This document shows, piece by piece, positions 7,792 to 15,628 of a DNA stretch of 64,000 nucleotides (within the stretch, counting starts at the first letter, position 1; the number at the start of each line of letters is the position of its first letter). Below the pieces are notes generated by a model. It was not told the origin of the DNA. It saw only the letters and a list, made by a program, of their open reading frames with translations, and searched no databases. A program made the translations under genes and the position numbers. This DNA comes from Caulobacter sp. 17J80-11 (lineage in GTDB: Bacteria; Pseudomonadota; Alphaproteobacteria; Caulobacterales; Caulobacteraceae): the NCBI RefSeq assembly GCF_014349105.1, contig NZ_JACSJI010000012.1:1-64000 (forward strand). The letters are read 5' to 3'.

Positions 7792-9093
7792 TCAGATCTT
7801 CGCCGGGGCGTAGCGCGGCGTCAGCCAGTGCACCACCGCCAGCGCCACCAGGTAGGTCGTGGCGGCGATGATGAACATCGGCGTGTAGCCGAAGTTCTGC
7901 TCCAGCATGGCGCCGACGAACTTCGACATGGCCATGCCGCCCAAGGCGCCGATCATGCCGCCGATGCCGATCACCGAGCCCACCGCCTTCCGCGGGAACA
8001 CGTCGCTGGGCAGGGTGTAGAGGTTGGCCGAGAAGCCCTGGTGGGCGGCGGTGGCCAGACCGATGATGCCGACCGCGACCCACAGGCTCGACGCCTCGGC
8101 CGCGAAGGCCACCGGCACGGCGCACAGGGCGCACAGCAGCATGGCGTACTTGCGCGCGCTGTTCAGGCTGAGGCCGAACTTCATGAGGGTCGAGGACAGC
8201 CAACCGCCGGCGACGCTGCCGACGTCGGACATCAGGTAGATGGCCACCAGCGGCGGGCCGAAGTTCTTCAGGTCCAGGCCGTGACGCTTGCCCAGGAAAT
8301 CCGGCAGCCAGAACAGGAACATCCACCAGATCGGGTCGATCAGGAACTTGCCCAGCGCGTAGGCCCAGGTCTCCCTCACGGTCAGCAGCTTGAACCAGGA
8401 GACCTTCTCGGCCGGGTCGGCCGGGTCGCTCTGGATGTAGGCCAGCTCCGCGCTGGAGACCTTCGCGTGCTTGCTCGGGTGGCGGTAGACCATCAGCCAG
8501 ATCGGCAGCCAGATCAGGCCGGCCACGCCGGTGACGATGAAGGCGCCCTGCCAGCCCAGCGCCAGGTCGGTGACGATCCACGGGATCACCAGCGGAGTGA
8601 CGACGGCGCCGATGTTGGTGCCGGCGTTGAACAGGCCGGTGGCGAAGGCGCGTTCCTTCTTGGGGAACCACTCGGCCACCGCCTTGATGCCGCCCGGGAA
8701 GCCGCCGCCTTCGCCGACGCCCAGCACCATGCGGGCGAAGATGAACTGGTTGAGCGAGCGGGCGCCGGCGCAGGCGATGTGCGCCACCTGCCAGATCAGG
8801 AAGGCCAGGCCGAAGCCCCAGCGGGCGCCGATCTTGTCGACGATCCGACCGAAGGCCAGGTAGGCCACCGCGTAGGTGGCCTGGAAATAGAAGACGACGT
8901 CGGCGTAGTCGGTCTCGCTCCAGCCGAACGCGTTGGTCAGGTCGCCCTTCAGCAGGCCGATCGTCTGGCGGTCGACGTAGTTGATCACCATGGCGGTGAA
9001 CAGCAGGCCGACGATCACCCAGCGATAGCGTCCGACGCGCTCGCTGGGGGCGGCGACGCCTGCGGCGACGCCGACCTGTGTCTCGACGCTCAA
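7792..9093 (-). CDS. exuT: MFS hexuronate transporter (ExuT-type, ACS family)
   Basis: A 433-residue twelve-TM major facilitator of the anion:cation symporter family, which in enterobacteria includes ExuT (galacturonate and glucuronate uptake). Family marks are NYVDRQTIGLLKGDL after TM1, FGRIVDKIGARWGF between TM2 and TM3, and VLGVGEGGGFPGGIKAV in TM4. It probably imports galacturonate released from pectin. The start is TTG 9093 behind GGGAGGG, 4 bases upstream; no in-frame ATG fits as well. It follows the hydratase-like gene by 78 bases and shares its operator-containing promoter at 10076-10089. Confidence 0.87.
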   Translation of the reverse strand: MSVETQVGVAAGVAAPSERVGRYRWVIVGLLFTAMVINYVDRQTIGLLKGDLTNAFGWSETDYADVVFYFQATYAVAYLAFGRIVDKIGARWGFGLAFLIWQVAHIACAGARSLNQFIFARMVLGVGEGGGFPGGIKAVAEWFPKKERAFATGLFNAGTNIGAVVTPLVIPWIVTDLALGWQGAFIVTGVAGLIWLPIWLMVYRHPSKHAKVSSAELAYIQSDPADPAEKVSWFKLLTVRETWAYALGKFLIDPIWWMFLFWLPDFLGKRHGLDLKNFGPPLVAIYLMSDVGSVAGGWLSSTLMKFGLSLNSARKYAMLLCALCAVPVAFAAEASSLWVAVGIIGLATAAHQGFSANLYTLPSDVFPRKAVGSVIGIGGMIGALGGMAMSKFVGAMLEQNFGYTPMFIIAATTYLVALAVVHWLTPRYAPAKI

Positions 9094-9171
9094 TGAACCC
9101 TCCCGGTCCTTGACGGCCCCGCTCCGGGGCCGAGCGCTTCTTCCCGTTCGTTCGTGTCCGTCTTTCCGCCG

Positions 9172-10020
9172 TCAGGCGGTGCGGACGTTCTTGGTGTCTT
9201 GAGTATGAGCCTGGGCCGTCACGGCGACGCAGGCGATATCGCCGCACCCGGCGAACTCGACCCGGCCGGTCTGGCCGGCGACCACGTCGTGGATGCCGGT
9301 GGCCGCGCCGGTCGAGATCAGCTGGCCGGCCTTCAGCGGGCGGCCGCGCAGCGCGCAGTGGCGAGCCAGGAATTTCAGCGCGCCCAGCGGGCCGCCGGGC
9401 AGGGAGGCCGCGCCGCCGCGGCCGACCGAGACGCCGTCCACGAAGGTCTCGCAGGTCAGGCCGTCCAGGCGCGCGCGCCAGTCGTCCACGCTCGGGCCCA
9501 GGATCAGGCCGGCGTTGTTGCCGAAGTCGGAGACGACCACGGTCGGGCCCAGGTCGTTGATGGTGGCCAGCGGGCTGCCGGCGGTCTCGATCCCCGCGTG
9601 CAGGGCCCCGACCAGGTCGGCGACCTCCTCGGTGGTCCACTCGACCTTGTCGGCCGGCGCGTCGACGCCGATGCGGAAGACGAACTCGGCCTCGACCGCG
9701 GCGAAGCCGCCGGCGAACACCGGGAACGCGACCGCCTCGCCGTTAGCGACCCAGACGGCGCGGCGGAAGATCGGGCCGGCCAGACGGGCCTGGCCGTACT
9801 TGTTCTGCAGGGCGTCGGCGATGCGGCCGACCTTCCAGCCGGCCAGCTCGTCAGGCCACAGGCCGATGGCGGCTTCCTGGGAGGCGTAGCCGGTCTCCAG
9901 GTCCGCCGGCACGTCGCCGGGGAAGTCGGGCAGGGCGGTCGCCTTCAGGCGCGCCGCTACGAATCGCGCCGCCGTGTCGGCCGGCGCCGACGCCGTCTTT
10001 TCGGCCGTTTGAACACCCAC
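9172..10020 (-). CDS. FAH-family hydratase (2-keto-4-pentenoate hydratase-like)
   Basis: A 282-residue protein resembling 2-keto-4-pentenoate hydratase/fumarylacetoacetate hydrolase-fold enzymes: AGWKVGRIADALQNKYG, AVEAEFVFRIGVDAPADK with the metal-binding EAE, and LKAGQLISTGAATGI near the C-terminus. These metal enzymes act on 2-keto acids. Its place beside a uronate transporter and a uronate operator suggests action on a 2-keto-3-deoxy sugar acid or an unsaturated uronate product, but this is inference. GTG 10020 follows AGGGGAG by 7 bases. First gene of a two-gene leftward operon. Confidence 0.8.
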   Translation of the reverse strand: MGVQTAEKTASAPADTAARFVAARLKATALPDFPGDVPADLETGYASQEAAIGLWPDELAGWKVGRIADALQNKYGQARLAGPIFRRAVWVANGEAVAFPVFAGGFAAVEAEFVFRIGVDAPADKVEWTTEEVADLVGALHAGIETAGSPLATINDLGPTVVVSDFGNNAGLILGPSVDDWRARLDGLTCETFVDGVSVGRGGAASLPGGPLGALKFLARHCALRGRPLKAGQLISTGAATGIHDVVAGQTGRVEFAGCGDIACVAVTAQAHTQDTKNVRTA

Positions 10021-10075
10021 CCCGTTACTCCCCTGACTTCGGCGCGTCTTATGCGGCCGTGTTGTTGTGTCTAGA

Positions 10076-10089
10076 GGAAACCGGTGTCA
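10076..10089. promoter_or_regulatory. LacI-type operator, site 1 (pectate lyase / hydratase-exuT intergenic)
   Basis: GGAAACCGGTGTCA: the right half matches the palindrome TGACACCGGTGTCA exactly, the left half is degenerate. Read on the minus strand it is AATGACACCGGTTTCC, nearly the AATGACACCGGTTACC form seen before uxaC, uxaA and the DUF6807 gene, so it is oriented toward the hydratase-exuT operon. It lies 56 bases from that operon's start and 61 from the pectate lyase start and may control both. Confidence 0.75.
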
Positions 10090-10149
10090 TTTTCAAATGC
10101 ACCGAGCAAACTGCGGCCCGCCGGCGCTTCCCGCCGTCCGGAGATCGTG

Positions 10150-11553
10150 GTGAAAAAAGACCGGAGTCGGGGAGTGAAAGCTTTGACTGGAAAGACCTTC
10201 GCCGCGGTCGCGGCGCTCTGCGCGCTCGGCCTGGCCGTGCCGGCCGCCGCCGCGGCTCCCACCGCCGCCGCGCCGCAGACGGCCGCTCCCGCGACTCAAC
10301 TGGCCTTCCCGGGCGCCCAGGGTTGGGCGGCCCAGACGCCGGGCGGACGCGGCGGACGGATCATCAAGGTGACCACCCTGGCCGGCGACGGCCCGGGCTC
10401 GCTTCGGGCGGCGATCGAGGCCAAGGGCCCGCGCATCGTCGTGTTCGAGGTCGGCGGGGTGATCGACCTGGGGCGCAAGACCCTGAAGATCTCCGATCCG
10501 TTCATCACCATCGCCGGCCAGACCGCGCCCTCGCCGGGGATCACGGTCATTCGCGGCGGCATGGACATCAACGCCCACGACGTGATCGTCCAGCACATCC
10601 GCATCCGCCCCGGCAGCGCCGAGCAGGGCTGGATGAGCGGCTGGGACGAGGACGGCGTCTCCACTGGCGGGGCCTACAACGTCATCGTCGACCACTGCAC
10701 CCTGACCTGGGCCACCGACGAGAACCTGTCGGCCTCGGGCCCGCGCTTCACCGGCTCGACCCCGGACGACTGGCGCGCCGGCACCAGCCACGCGATCACC
10801 TTCTCCAACAACATCATCGGCGAGGGGCTGGCCTACTCCGCCCACGCCAAGGGCGAGCACTCCAAGGGCAGCCTGATCCACGACAACGTCTCGGACCTGC
10901 TGATCGTCGGCAACCTCTACGCCCATAACTACGAGCGTAATCCGCTGTTCAAGGGCGGGGTGCATGGGGTGATCGCCAACAACCTGATCTACGATCCGGG
11001 CCAGCGCGCCATCCACTACAACCTGGCTCCCGAGGAGTGGCAGGACCACGCCTACGAGGTCGGCAAGATGACCGCGGTCGGCAACGTGCTGCGCGCCGGC
11101 CCGTCGACCCCGACCGACCGGCTGGCCTTCCTGATGATCGGCGGCTCCGGCGACCTGGAGTACTACGGCAAGGACAACATCGCCGTGGACCAGGTCGGCG
11201 AACCGCTGCGCATGTTCGGCAGCTACACCACCTCGTCGGCCAAGATCGTCCAGGCCAAGAAGCCGCCGGTCTGGTGGGATGGGCTGAACCCGATGCCGGC
11301 GACCGACGTGCAGGTCTCGGTGTTGCGCAACGCCGGCGCCCGCCCCTGGGACCGCGACATGTACGACGTGCTGCTGATCGCCGAGGTCGCCGAAGGCCGC
11401 GGCCAGATCATCGACCACGAGAAGCAGGTCGGCGGCTATCCGGTGCAGGTGCCGACCTACAAGCCGTTCAACGCGGACGACTGGAACCTGAACGACATGA
11501 CACCCAAGCGGCCCGAGGTCCTCGACCGTCCGGCCGTGCGGAAGGGCACGTGA
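10150..11553 (+). CDS. Pectate lyase (PL1-like), first of a tandem pair
   Basis: A 467-residue secreted right-handed beta-helix enzyme that should cleave polygalacturonate by beta-elimination. A Sec signal peptide (n-region MKKDRSRGVK, then FAAVAALCALGLAVPAAAA) is followed by the lyase body: FPGAQGWAAQTPGGRGGRI, GSLRAAIEAKGPRIVVFEV, ITIAGQTAPSPGITVIRGG, IVDHCTLTWATDENLSASG. GTG 10150 was chosen because GGAG (10140-10143) lies 6 bases upstream and gives a proper signal peptide; the frame is open from 10084 but that start sits inside the operator. The stop overlaps the next start (GTGA). Confidence 0.88.
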   Translation: MKKDRSRGVKALTGKTFAAVAALCALGLAVPAAAAAPTAAAPQTAAPATQLAFPGAQGWAAQTPGGRGGRIIKVTTLAGDGPGSLRAAIEAKGPRIVVFEVGGVIDLGRKTLKISDPFITIAGQTAPSPGITVIRGGMDINAHDVIVQHIRIRPGSAEQGWMSGWDEDGVSTGGAYNVIVDHCTLTWATDENLSASGPRFTGSTPDDWRAGTSHAITFSNNIIGEGLAYSAHAKGEHSKGSLIHDNVSDLLIVGNLYAHNYERNPLFKGGVHGVIANNLIYDPGQRAIHYNLAPEEWQDHAYEVGKMTAVGNVLRAGPSTPTDRLAFLMIGGSGDLEYYGKDNIAVDQVGEPLRMFGSYTTSSAKIVQAKKPPVWWDGLNPMPATDVQVSVLRNAGARPWDRDMYDVLLIAEVAEGRGQIIDHEKQVGGYPVQVPTYKPFNADDWNLNDMTPKRPEVLDRPAVRKGT

Positions 11554-12875
11554 GCCGGTTCGACCGGCGCGCCGTCCTGATGGGCGGCGCGTCGCTCGCG
11601 CTCGCGGCCGGCGTCGGTCCGGCGCTGGCGCAGGCGGCTCCGGCCTTCCCCGGCGCGCTCGGCTGGGCCGCGCGCACGCCGGGCGGCCGCGGCGGTCGCA
11701 TCATCCGCGTCACCACGCTCGCCAGTGACGGCCCGGGCTCGTTGCGGGCCGCCGTCGCCGAGAAGGGGCCGCGCATCGTGGTCTTCGAGGTCGGCGGGGT
11801 GATCGACCTCGACCGCCGCAACATCAAGATCAACGAGCCCTTCCTGACCATCGCCGGTCAGACCGCGCCGTCGCCGGGCATCACCCTGATCCGCGGCGGC
11901 GTCGGCGTCTCGACCCACGACGTGGTGATCCGTCATATCCGCGTGCGCCCCGGCGAGGCCGGCCAGGCCAAGAAGAGCGGCTGGGAATGTGATGCGCTGG
12001 CCTGCGACCGCGCGCACGACGTGATCGTCGACCACTGCAGCCTGACCTGGGCCACGGACGAGAACCTGTCGGCCTCCGGCCCGCGCTTCGACGGCGCCGA
12101 TCCGGACGCCTGGCGCGCGGCGACCTCGCGCGGGATCACCTTCTCCAACAACATCGTGGCCGAGGGGCTGTCGAACGCCACCCATTCCAAGGGCGAGCAT
12201 TCCAAGGGCAGCCTGATCCACGACAACGTCACCGAGGCCCTGGTCGTCGGCAACCTCTACTCCCACAACCGCGAGCGCAATCCGCTGTTCAAGGGCGGGA
12301 CTGAGGGCGTGGTGACCAACAACTTCATCTACGACCCGGGCAAGCGGGCCGTGCACTACAACCTGCACGCCAAGGAGTGGGGCGAACACCCGTTCCAGCG
12401 CGGGCGCCTCGCGGTGGTCGGCAACGTGGTGCAGGCCGGCCCCTCGACGCTGGACGGCCTGGCCCTGTTCCAGCTGGGCGGCGAGGGCGAGCTGGAGCTC
12501 TTCGCCCGCGACAACCTGGGGCTGGACCGCACCGGCGCGCCGCTGGCCGTCTTCGGGCGGTTCGGCGACAGCACGCCGGGCCTGATCGAGGCGACCGAAG
12601 CCCCGGTCTGGCCGGCCGGCTTCAAGGCCCTGTCGGCGTCGGCGGTGAAGGCGGCCGTGCTGCGCGAGGCCGGAGCCCGCCCGTGGGACCGTGACGCCGT
12701 CGACGCCCGCATCGTGCGCGAGGCGGCCGAAGGGACCGGCCAGATCATCGACAGCGAGCAGGAGGTCGGCGGCTATCCGGCGTATGCGGAGACCCGGCGC
12801 GCGTTCCGTGAGGCCGACTGGAACCTCGCCGACATGAGCCCGAAGCGGCCCGAGGTGCTGACGGCGGTGGAGTGA
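11550..12875 (+). CDS. Pectate lyase (PL1-like), second of a tandem pair, Tat-exported
   Basis: A 441-residue paralogue of the preceding lyase with the same landmarks (FPGALGWAARTPGGRGGRI, IAGQTAPSPGITLIRGG, CSLTWATDENLSASG, GNLYSHNRERNPLFKGG). It has no Sec-type leader; it opens with a twin-arginine signal (RFDRRAVLMGGASLALAAG), so the two enzymes probably leave by different routes. GTG 11550 overlaps the upstream TGA, giving translational coupling. It presumably has the same chemistry as its partner, perhaps with a different chain-length preference or location. Confidence 0.88.
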   Translation: MSRFDRRAVLMGGASLALAAGVGPALAQAAPAFPGALGWAARTPGGRGGRIIRVTTLASDGPGSLRAAVAEKGPRIVVFEVGGVIDLDRRNIKINEPFLTIAGQTAPSPGITLIRGGVGVSTHDVVIRHIRVRPGEAGQAKKSGWECDALACDRAHDVIVDHCSLTWATDENLSASGPRFDGADPDAWRAATSRGITFSNNIVAEGLSNATHSKGEHSKGSLIHDNVTEALVVGNLYSHNRERNPLFKGGTEGVVTNNFIYDPGKRAVHYNLHAKEWGEHPFQRGRLAVVGNVVQAGPSTLDGLALFQLGGEGELELFARDNLGLDRTGAPLAVFGRFGDSTPGLIEATEAPVWPAGFKALSASAVKAAVLREAGARPWDRDAVDARIVREAAEGTGQIIDSEQEVGGYPAYAETRRAFREADWNLADMSPKRPEVLTAVE

Positions 12876-12881
12876 GGGGGC

Positions 12882-12913
12882 GAATGTCAGCTTTGGGTGG
12901 TGAGCGGACATTC
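12882..12913. repeat. Dispersed hairpin repeat, copy 1
   Basis: GAATGTCAGCT and AGCGGACATTC form an imperfect 11-base stem around TTGGGTGGTG. A second copy in the same orientation lies at 13279-13308. Repeats of this kind are common in alphaproteobacterial genomes and give spurious peptides such as NVRFGSKAD. This copy starts just after the second pectate lyase stop. Confidence 0.75.
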
Positions 12914-12953
12914 CGAACGCTAGCGTTGCCGCCGCTAGCGATGGGGCGACGTG

Positions 12954-13271
12954 ATGAGTGTCTTCGATTGGATTCTCGGGCGAGATCGCCCTCGCCGATC
13001 AGGGAAAGGCGCGGGTCGCGGGCGAACGTTTCAGTTCAAACCGCGATGGAAGGAAGAACTCGTGGTCACTGGGCCAGGCGGCTCTTTCGTTCTGGAGCTG
13101 CCGATGGGAGTTCTCTCCGCGTATCTGCCGACTGAGCAAGCTTGGCGCGGCAAGGCACCGGATTGGGCGATCGATCTTTGGCCCGAACTTAAGAATGACT
13201 TGGAGCAGTGGTGTCGCGAGAACCACGCGCAATTCATCATTGATGAGACCGCGACGGTTAATCCAGCCTGA
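12954..13271 (+). CDS. Hypothetical protein, 105 aa, between two hairpin repeats
   Basis: A short cytoplasmic protein rich in Trp and acidic residues in its second half (motifs PDWAIDLWPELKNDLEQWC and HAQFIIDETATV). No family recognised with confidence. Its base composition is visibly less GC-rich than its neighbours, and hairpin repeats flank it on both sides in the same orientation, so it may be a recent arrival. ATG 12954 (GTG at 12951 also in frame) is a reasonable start, with GGGGCG upstream. Confidence 0.6.
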   Translation: MSVFDWILGRDRPRRSGKGAGRGRTFQFKPRWKEELVVTGPGGSFVLELPMGVLSAYLPTEQAWRGKAPDWAIDLWPELKNDLEQWCRENHAQFIIDETATVNPA

Positions 13272-13278
13272 GCCTAAT

Positions 13279-13308
13279 AATGTCCGCTTTGGGTCGAAAG
13301 CGGACGTT
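13279..13308. repeat. Dispersed hairpin repeat, copy 2
   Basis: AATGTCCGCTTT and AAAGCGGACGTT pair around GGGTCG, with one mismatch. It begins 7 bases after the stop of the 105-residue hypothetical gene and is the downstream partner of the copy at 12882-12913. Confidence 0.75.
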
Positions 13309-13346
13309 CGAGATAGCCGCCATCAAGCCTACGGCCGGGCGCCGGC

Positions 13347-13964
13347 CTACGACATCAACGTCGCTCGGCAGGCTTTGAAGCGCCACGCGCCGTCGACCTT
13401 TTCGAGTAGGCAGGCTTCCTCGCGGGCGAAGGTCGGGGTGTAGCCGTAGCTGATCCACGCCACCGCGAGACGGCCGTCGGCGGTGGTCAGCGGCCGGGTG
13501 AAGGTCAGCCACTGGTTGGGCTGCGCCTCGTCCGGATCGAAGGAAATTCCGTGCGCGCGCCAGTCGCAGGCGAGCCGGTAGGCGGGGCGGGCGGCGCCGT
13601 CGGCGGCGGCCAGCTCGGCGGCCCGCGCCTGCGACAGGCCCAGGTCCTCGTACACCGCGACGTCGCGGGCGACCCACTGCTCCAGGCTTTCGACGTCCTT
13701 CGGATCCCAGCCCTTCAGCTTCTCGGCGTAGGCGGCGTGCCGCTCGGCCCGGCTGGCCGCCGGCTCGAGGTCGCGGCGCGGCTCGGGCAGCCGGATCGCC
13801 CCGGCCTCGGTGCGCACGGTCAGCTCGCCCTGGGCGACGGCGGCGAGGATGGCGCACTCGTCGGCGGTGCTGACGACCGGCTTCGGCGCGGCTTCGTAGG
13901 CGCCCGCCGGCGCGGCCAGCGCGCTCAACCAGGCGGCGGTCAGCAGAACGATCTTCCCCGGCAT
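13347..13964 (-). CDS. Exported protein of unknown function, 205 aa
   Basis: A signal peptide (IVLLTAAWLSALAAPAGA, cleavage near residue 22) is followed by a soluble domain with two separated cysteines (DECAIL near the start, RLACDWRAHG in the middle) and more near the end (EEACLLEK, FKACRATL). No family recognised. It follows the GH43 gene by 56 bases on the same strand, so it may be the last gene of the uxaA operon, but its role in uronate use is unsupported. Residues ~70-110 are charged and helical. Confidence 0.65.
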   Translation of the reverse strand: MPGKIVLLTAAWLSALAAPAGAYEAAPKPVVSTADECAILAAVAQGELTVRTEAGAIRLPEPRRDLEPAASRAERHAAYAEKLKGWDPKDVESLEQWVARDVAVYEDLGLSQARAAELAAADGAARPAYRLACDWRAHGISFDPDEAQPNQWLTFTRPLTTADGRLAVAWISYGYTPTFAREEACLLEKVDGAWRFKACRATLMS

Positions 13965-14020
13965 GGCGCAACCCCCTCTTCGACGAGGCCGGGAGCATAG
14001 CCGTTAACGGCGGGGCGCCT

Positions 14021-15616
14021 CTAGCCCAGCGCCCGATACCGTACGTCCCGGAAGCGCGCCTGGCCGCTCCCCGCCGCGAACAGGGCCGGGCGCAGGCTGA
14101 GGAAGTCGCCGGCCGTGTTGTGGTGATAGCCCGACACCTCCATCTGGACGTCGAACTTCTTCCAGGTGCGGCCGTCTCCGCTGTGGTGGAGGGTCACCAC
14201 GTGGCGGTCGTTGGTCAGGCGCAGCCAGATCTTGCGGCCGTAGCCCTCCGGCGCGCGGGCGTTCCGCTCCAGGCCGTAGCGGTGCATGACGAACCGCTCG
14301 CCGGTCCAGCCCAGGCCGCAATAGAGCCGACGGCTGTAGAACAAGAGCACGCCGGCCTGCACGCCGGGCTCGACCTCCAGCTCGACCTCCATCTGGTAGG
14401 CCGGATCGCCGGCGACGCAGGCCAGCGGCGAGCAGTCCCGGGGCTGGGCGCCCTTGGCCGCCATCACCAGCGCGCCGTCCTGGCGCGTCAGGCGCGCCGC
14501 CTCGCCGGGCGCGGGATCGTAGAAGCCCCACTGCACGCCCAGCTTGTCGGTCGAGAAGTCGTCGGACAAGGCCAGGCCGTGGGTCAGGGCGCTCCCGCCC
14601 TTCGGCTTGGGCAAGGGCTTGGACAGGTCGCCGCCCTTGGCCCGGAACCAGCCGTCGGCGGTCCACTCGACCGGATCCAGCAGGCACTGGCGGCCCAGCG
14701 TCCAGAAGCCGTTCTCGTAGCCGTGGTAGACCATCCACCAGCCGCCGCCCGGCCCTTCGACCAGGGTGGCGTGGCCGCGCGACCACCACTTCTCGGAGTT
14801 GCGCCGGGTGCGGACGATCGGGTTGTCCGGATGGTGCTCCCACGGCCCGTGGATCGAGCGCGAACGCGCGGCGATGACCATGTGGCCGGTCGGCGGGCCG
14901 GCCGTGCCGCCGACCGCGGTGACCAGGTAGAACCAGTCGCCCCGGCGCAGCACCTTCGGCCCCTCGGGCGAGAAGCTCTCCACGTCCCAGTCGTCCGGAT
15001 AGCGCCAGGGATCGTAGACGTGCTCGACCGCGCCTGCCGTGGACAGGCCGTCGTCGGCCAGGCGGATGCGGTCGCCGCCGCTCAGGAACAGCCAGCGCGA
15101 GCCGTCCTCGCCCACCGCGTGGCCGGGGTCGATGTGGTCCGGCAGGTGCAGGTCGACCGGTTCGCTCCAGGGACCTGACGGGTGGTCGGCGGTGATGACG
15201 TAGATCGAGCGTCCCTCGGGACGGCGCGCGGGAATGTAGAGGAACCAGCGGCCGGCGTGCTTGACCAGTTCCGGCGCCCACACCGAGCCGATCGGCGTCT
15301 TCAGGGCGGCGGTCACGGGCGTCCAGTTGACCAGGTCGCGCGAGCGCCAGAGCACCAGGCCCGGATACGCGTCGAACGAGGAGAAGGTCATCCACCACTC
15401 GTCGCCGTCGCGCACGATGGTGGGGTCCGGGTGGTCGCCGGCCAGGATCGGATTGAGGAAGCGCCCGTCGCCGAGGTCGGCCTTGCGCTGGCCTTCGGGG
15501 CCCTGGCCCCACGAAGGCGCGGCGATCTGCGTCGCAGCGCCGGCCGGGGGTGCGGAGGCGGCGGCTCCGCCGGCGATCAGCGCGGCCAGCGAGCCGCGGC
15601 GGGTGAGGTCGACCAT
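14021..15616 (-). CDS. Glycoside hydrolase family 43 (arabinan/xylan side-chain type), exported
   Basis: A 531-residue exported enzyme with a five-bladed propeller. The N-terminal TRRGSLAALIAGG suggests Tat export. GH43 marks: catalytic base Asp in HPDPTIV at ~64, WAPELVKHAGRWFLYI, and the general acid Glu in FSPEGPKVL at ~220. A C-terminal beta-sandwich (~345-531; LSDDFSTDKLGVQWGFYDP) resembles the accessory domain of GH43 xylosidase/arabinofuranosidase members. It likely strips arabinose or xylose from pectin side chains. It lies 12 bases after the reductase gene in the uxaA operon. The exact substrate cannot be read from sequence. Confidence 0.85.
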   Translation of the reverse strand: MVDLTRRGSLAALIAGGAAASAPPAGAATQIAAPSWGQGPEGQRKADLGDGRFLNPILAGDHPDPTIVRDGDEWWMTFSSFDAYPGLVLWRSRDLVNWTPVTAALKTPIGSVWAPELVKHAGRWFLYIPARRPEGRSIYVITADHPSGPWSEPVDLHLPDHIDPGHAVGEDGSRWLFLSGGDRIRLADDGLSTAGAVEHVYDPWRYPDDWDVESFSPEGPKVLRRGDWFYLVTAVGGTAGPPTGHMVIAARSRSIHGPWEHHPDNPIVRTRRNSEKWWSRGHATLVEGPGGGWWMVYHGYENGFWTLGRQCLLDPVEWTADGWFRAKGGDLSKPLPKPKGGSALTHGLALSDDFSTDKLGVQWGFYDPAPGEAARLTRQDGALVMAAKGAQPRDCSPLACVAGDPAYQMEVELEVEPGVQAGVLLFYSRRLYCGLGWTGERFVMHRYGLERNARAPEGYGRKIWLRLTNDRHVVTLHHSGDGRTWKKFDVQMEVSGYHHNTAGDFLSLRPALFAAGSGQARFRDVRYRALG

Positions 15617-15628
15617 CGGGCTGAAGTC

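Noticed and set aside
10084-10149. GTG at 10084 as the start of the first pectate lyase
   Set aside because: It sits inside operator site 1 and places a long non-hydrophobic leader in front of the signal peptide. GTG 10150 has GGAG at the right spacing.
12872-13443. Plus-strand ORFs across the hairpin repeats (with NVRFGSKAD and similar peptides)
   Set aside because: Such peptides are the usual translation of this dispersed hairpin repeat and not real proteins.
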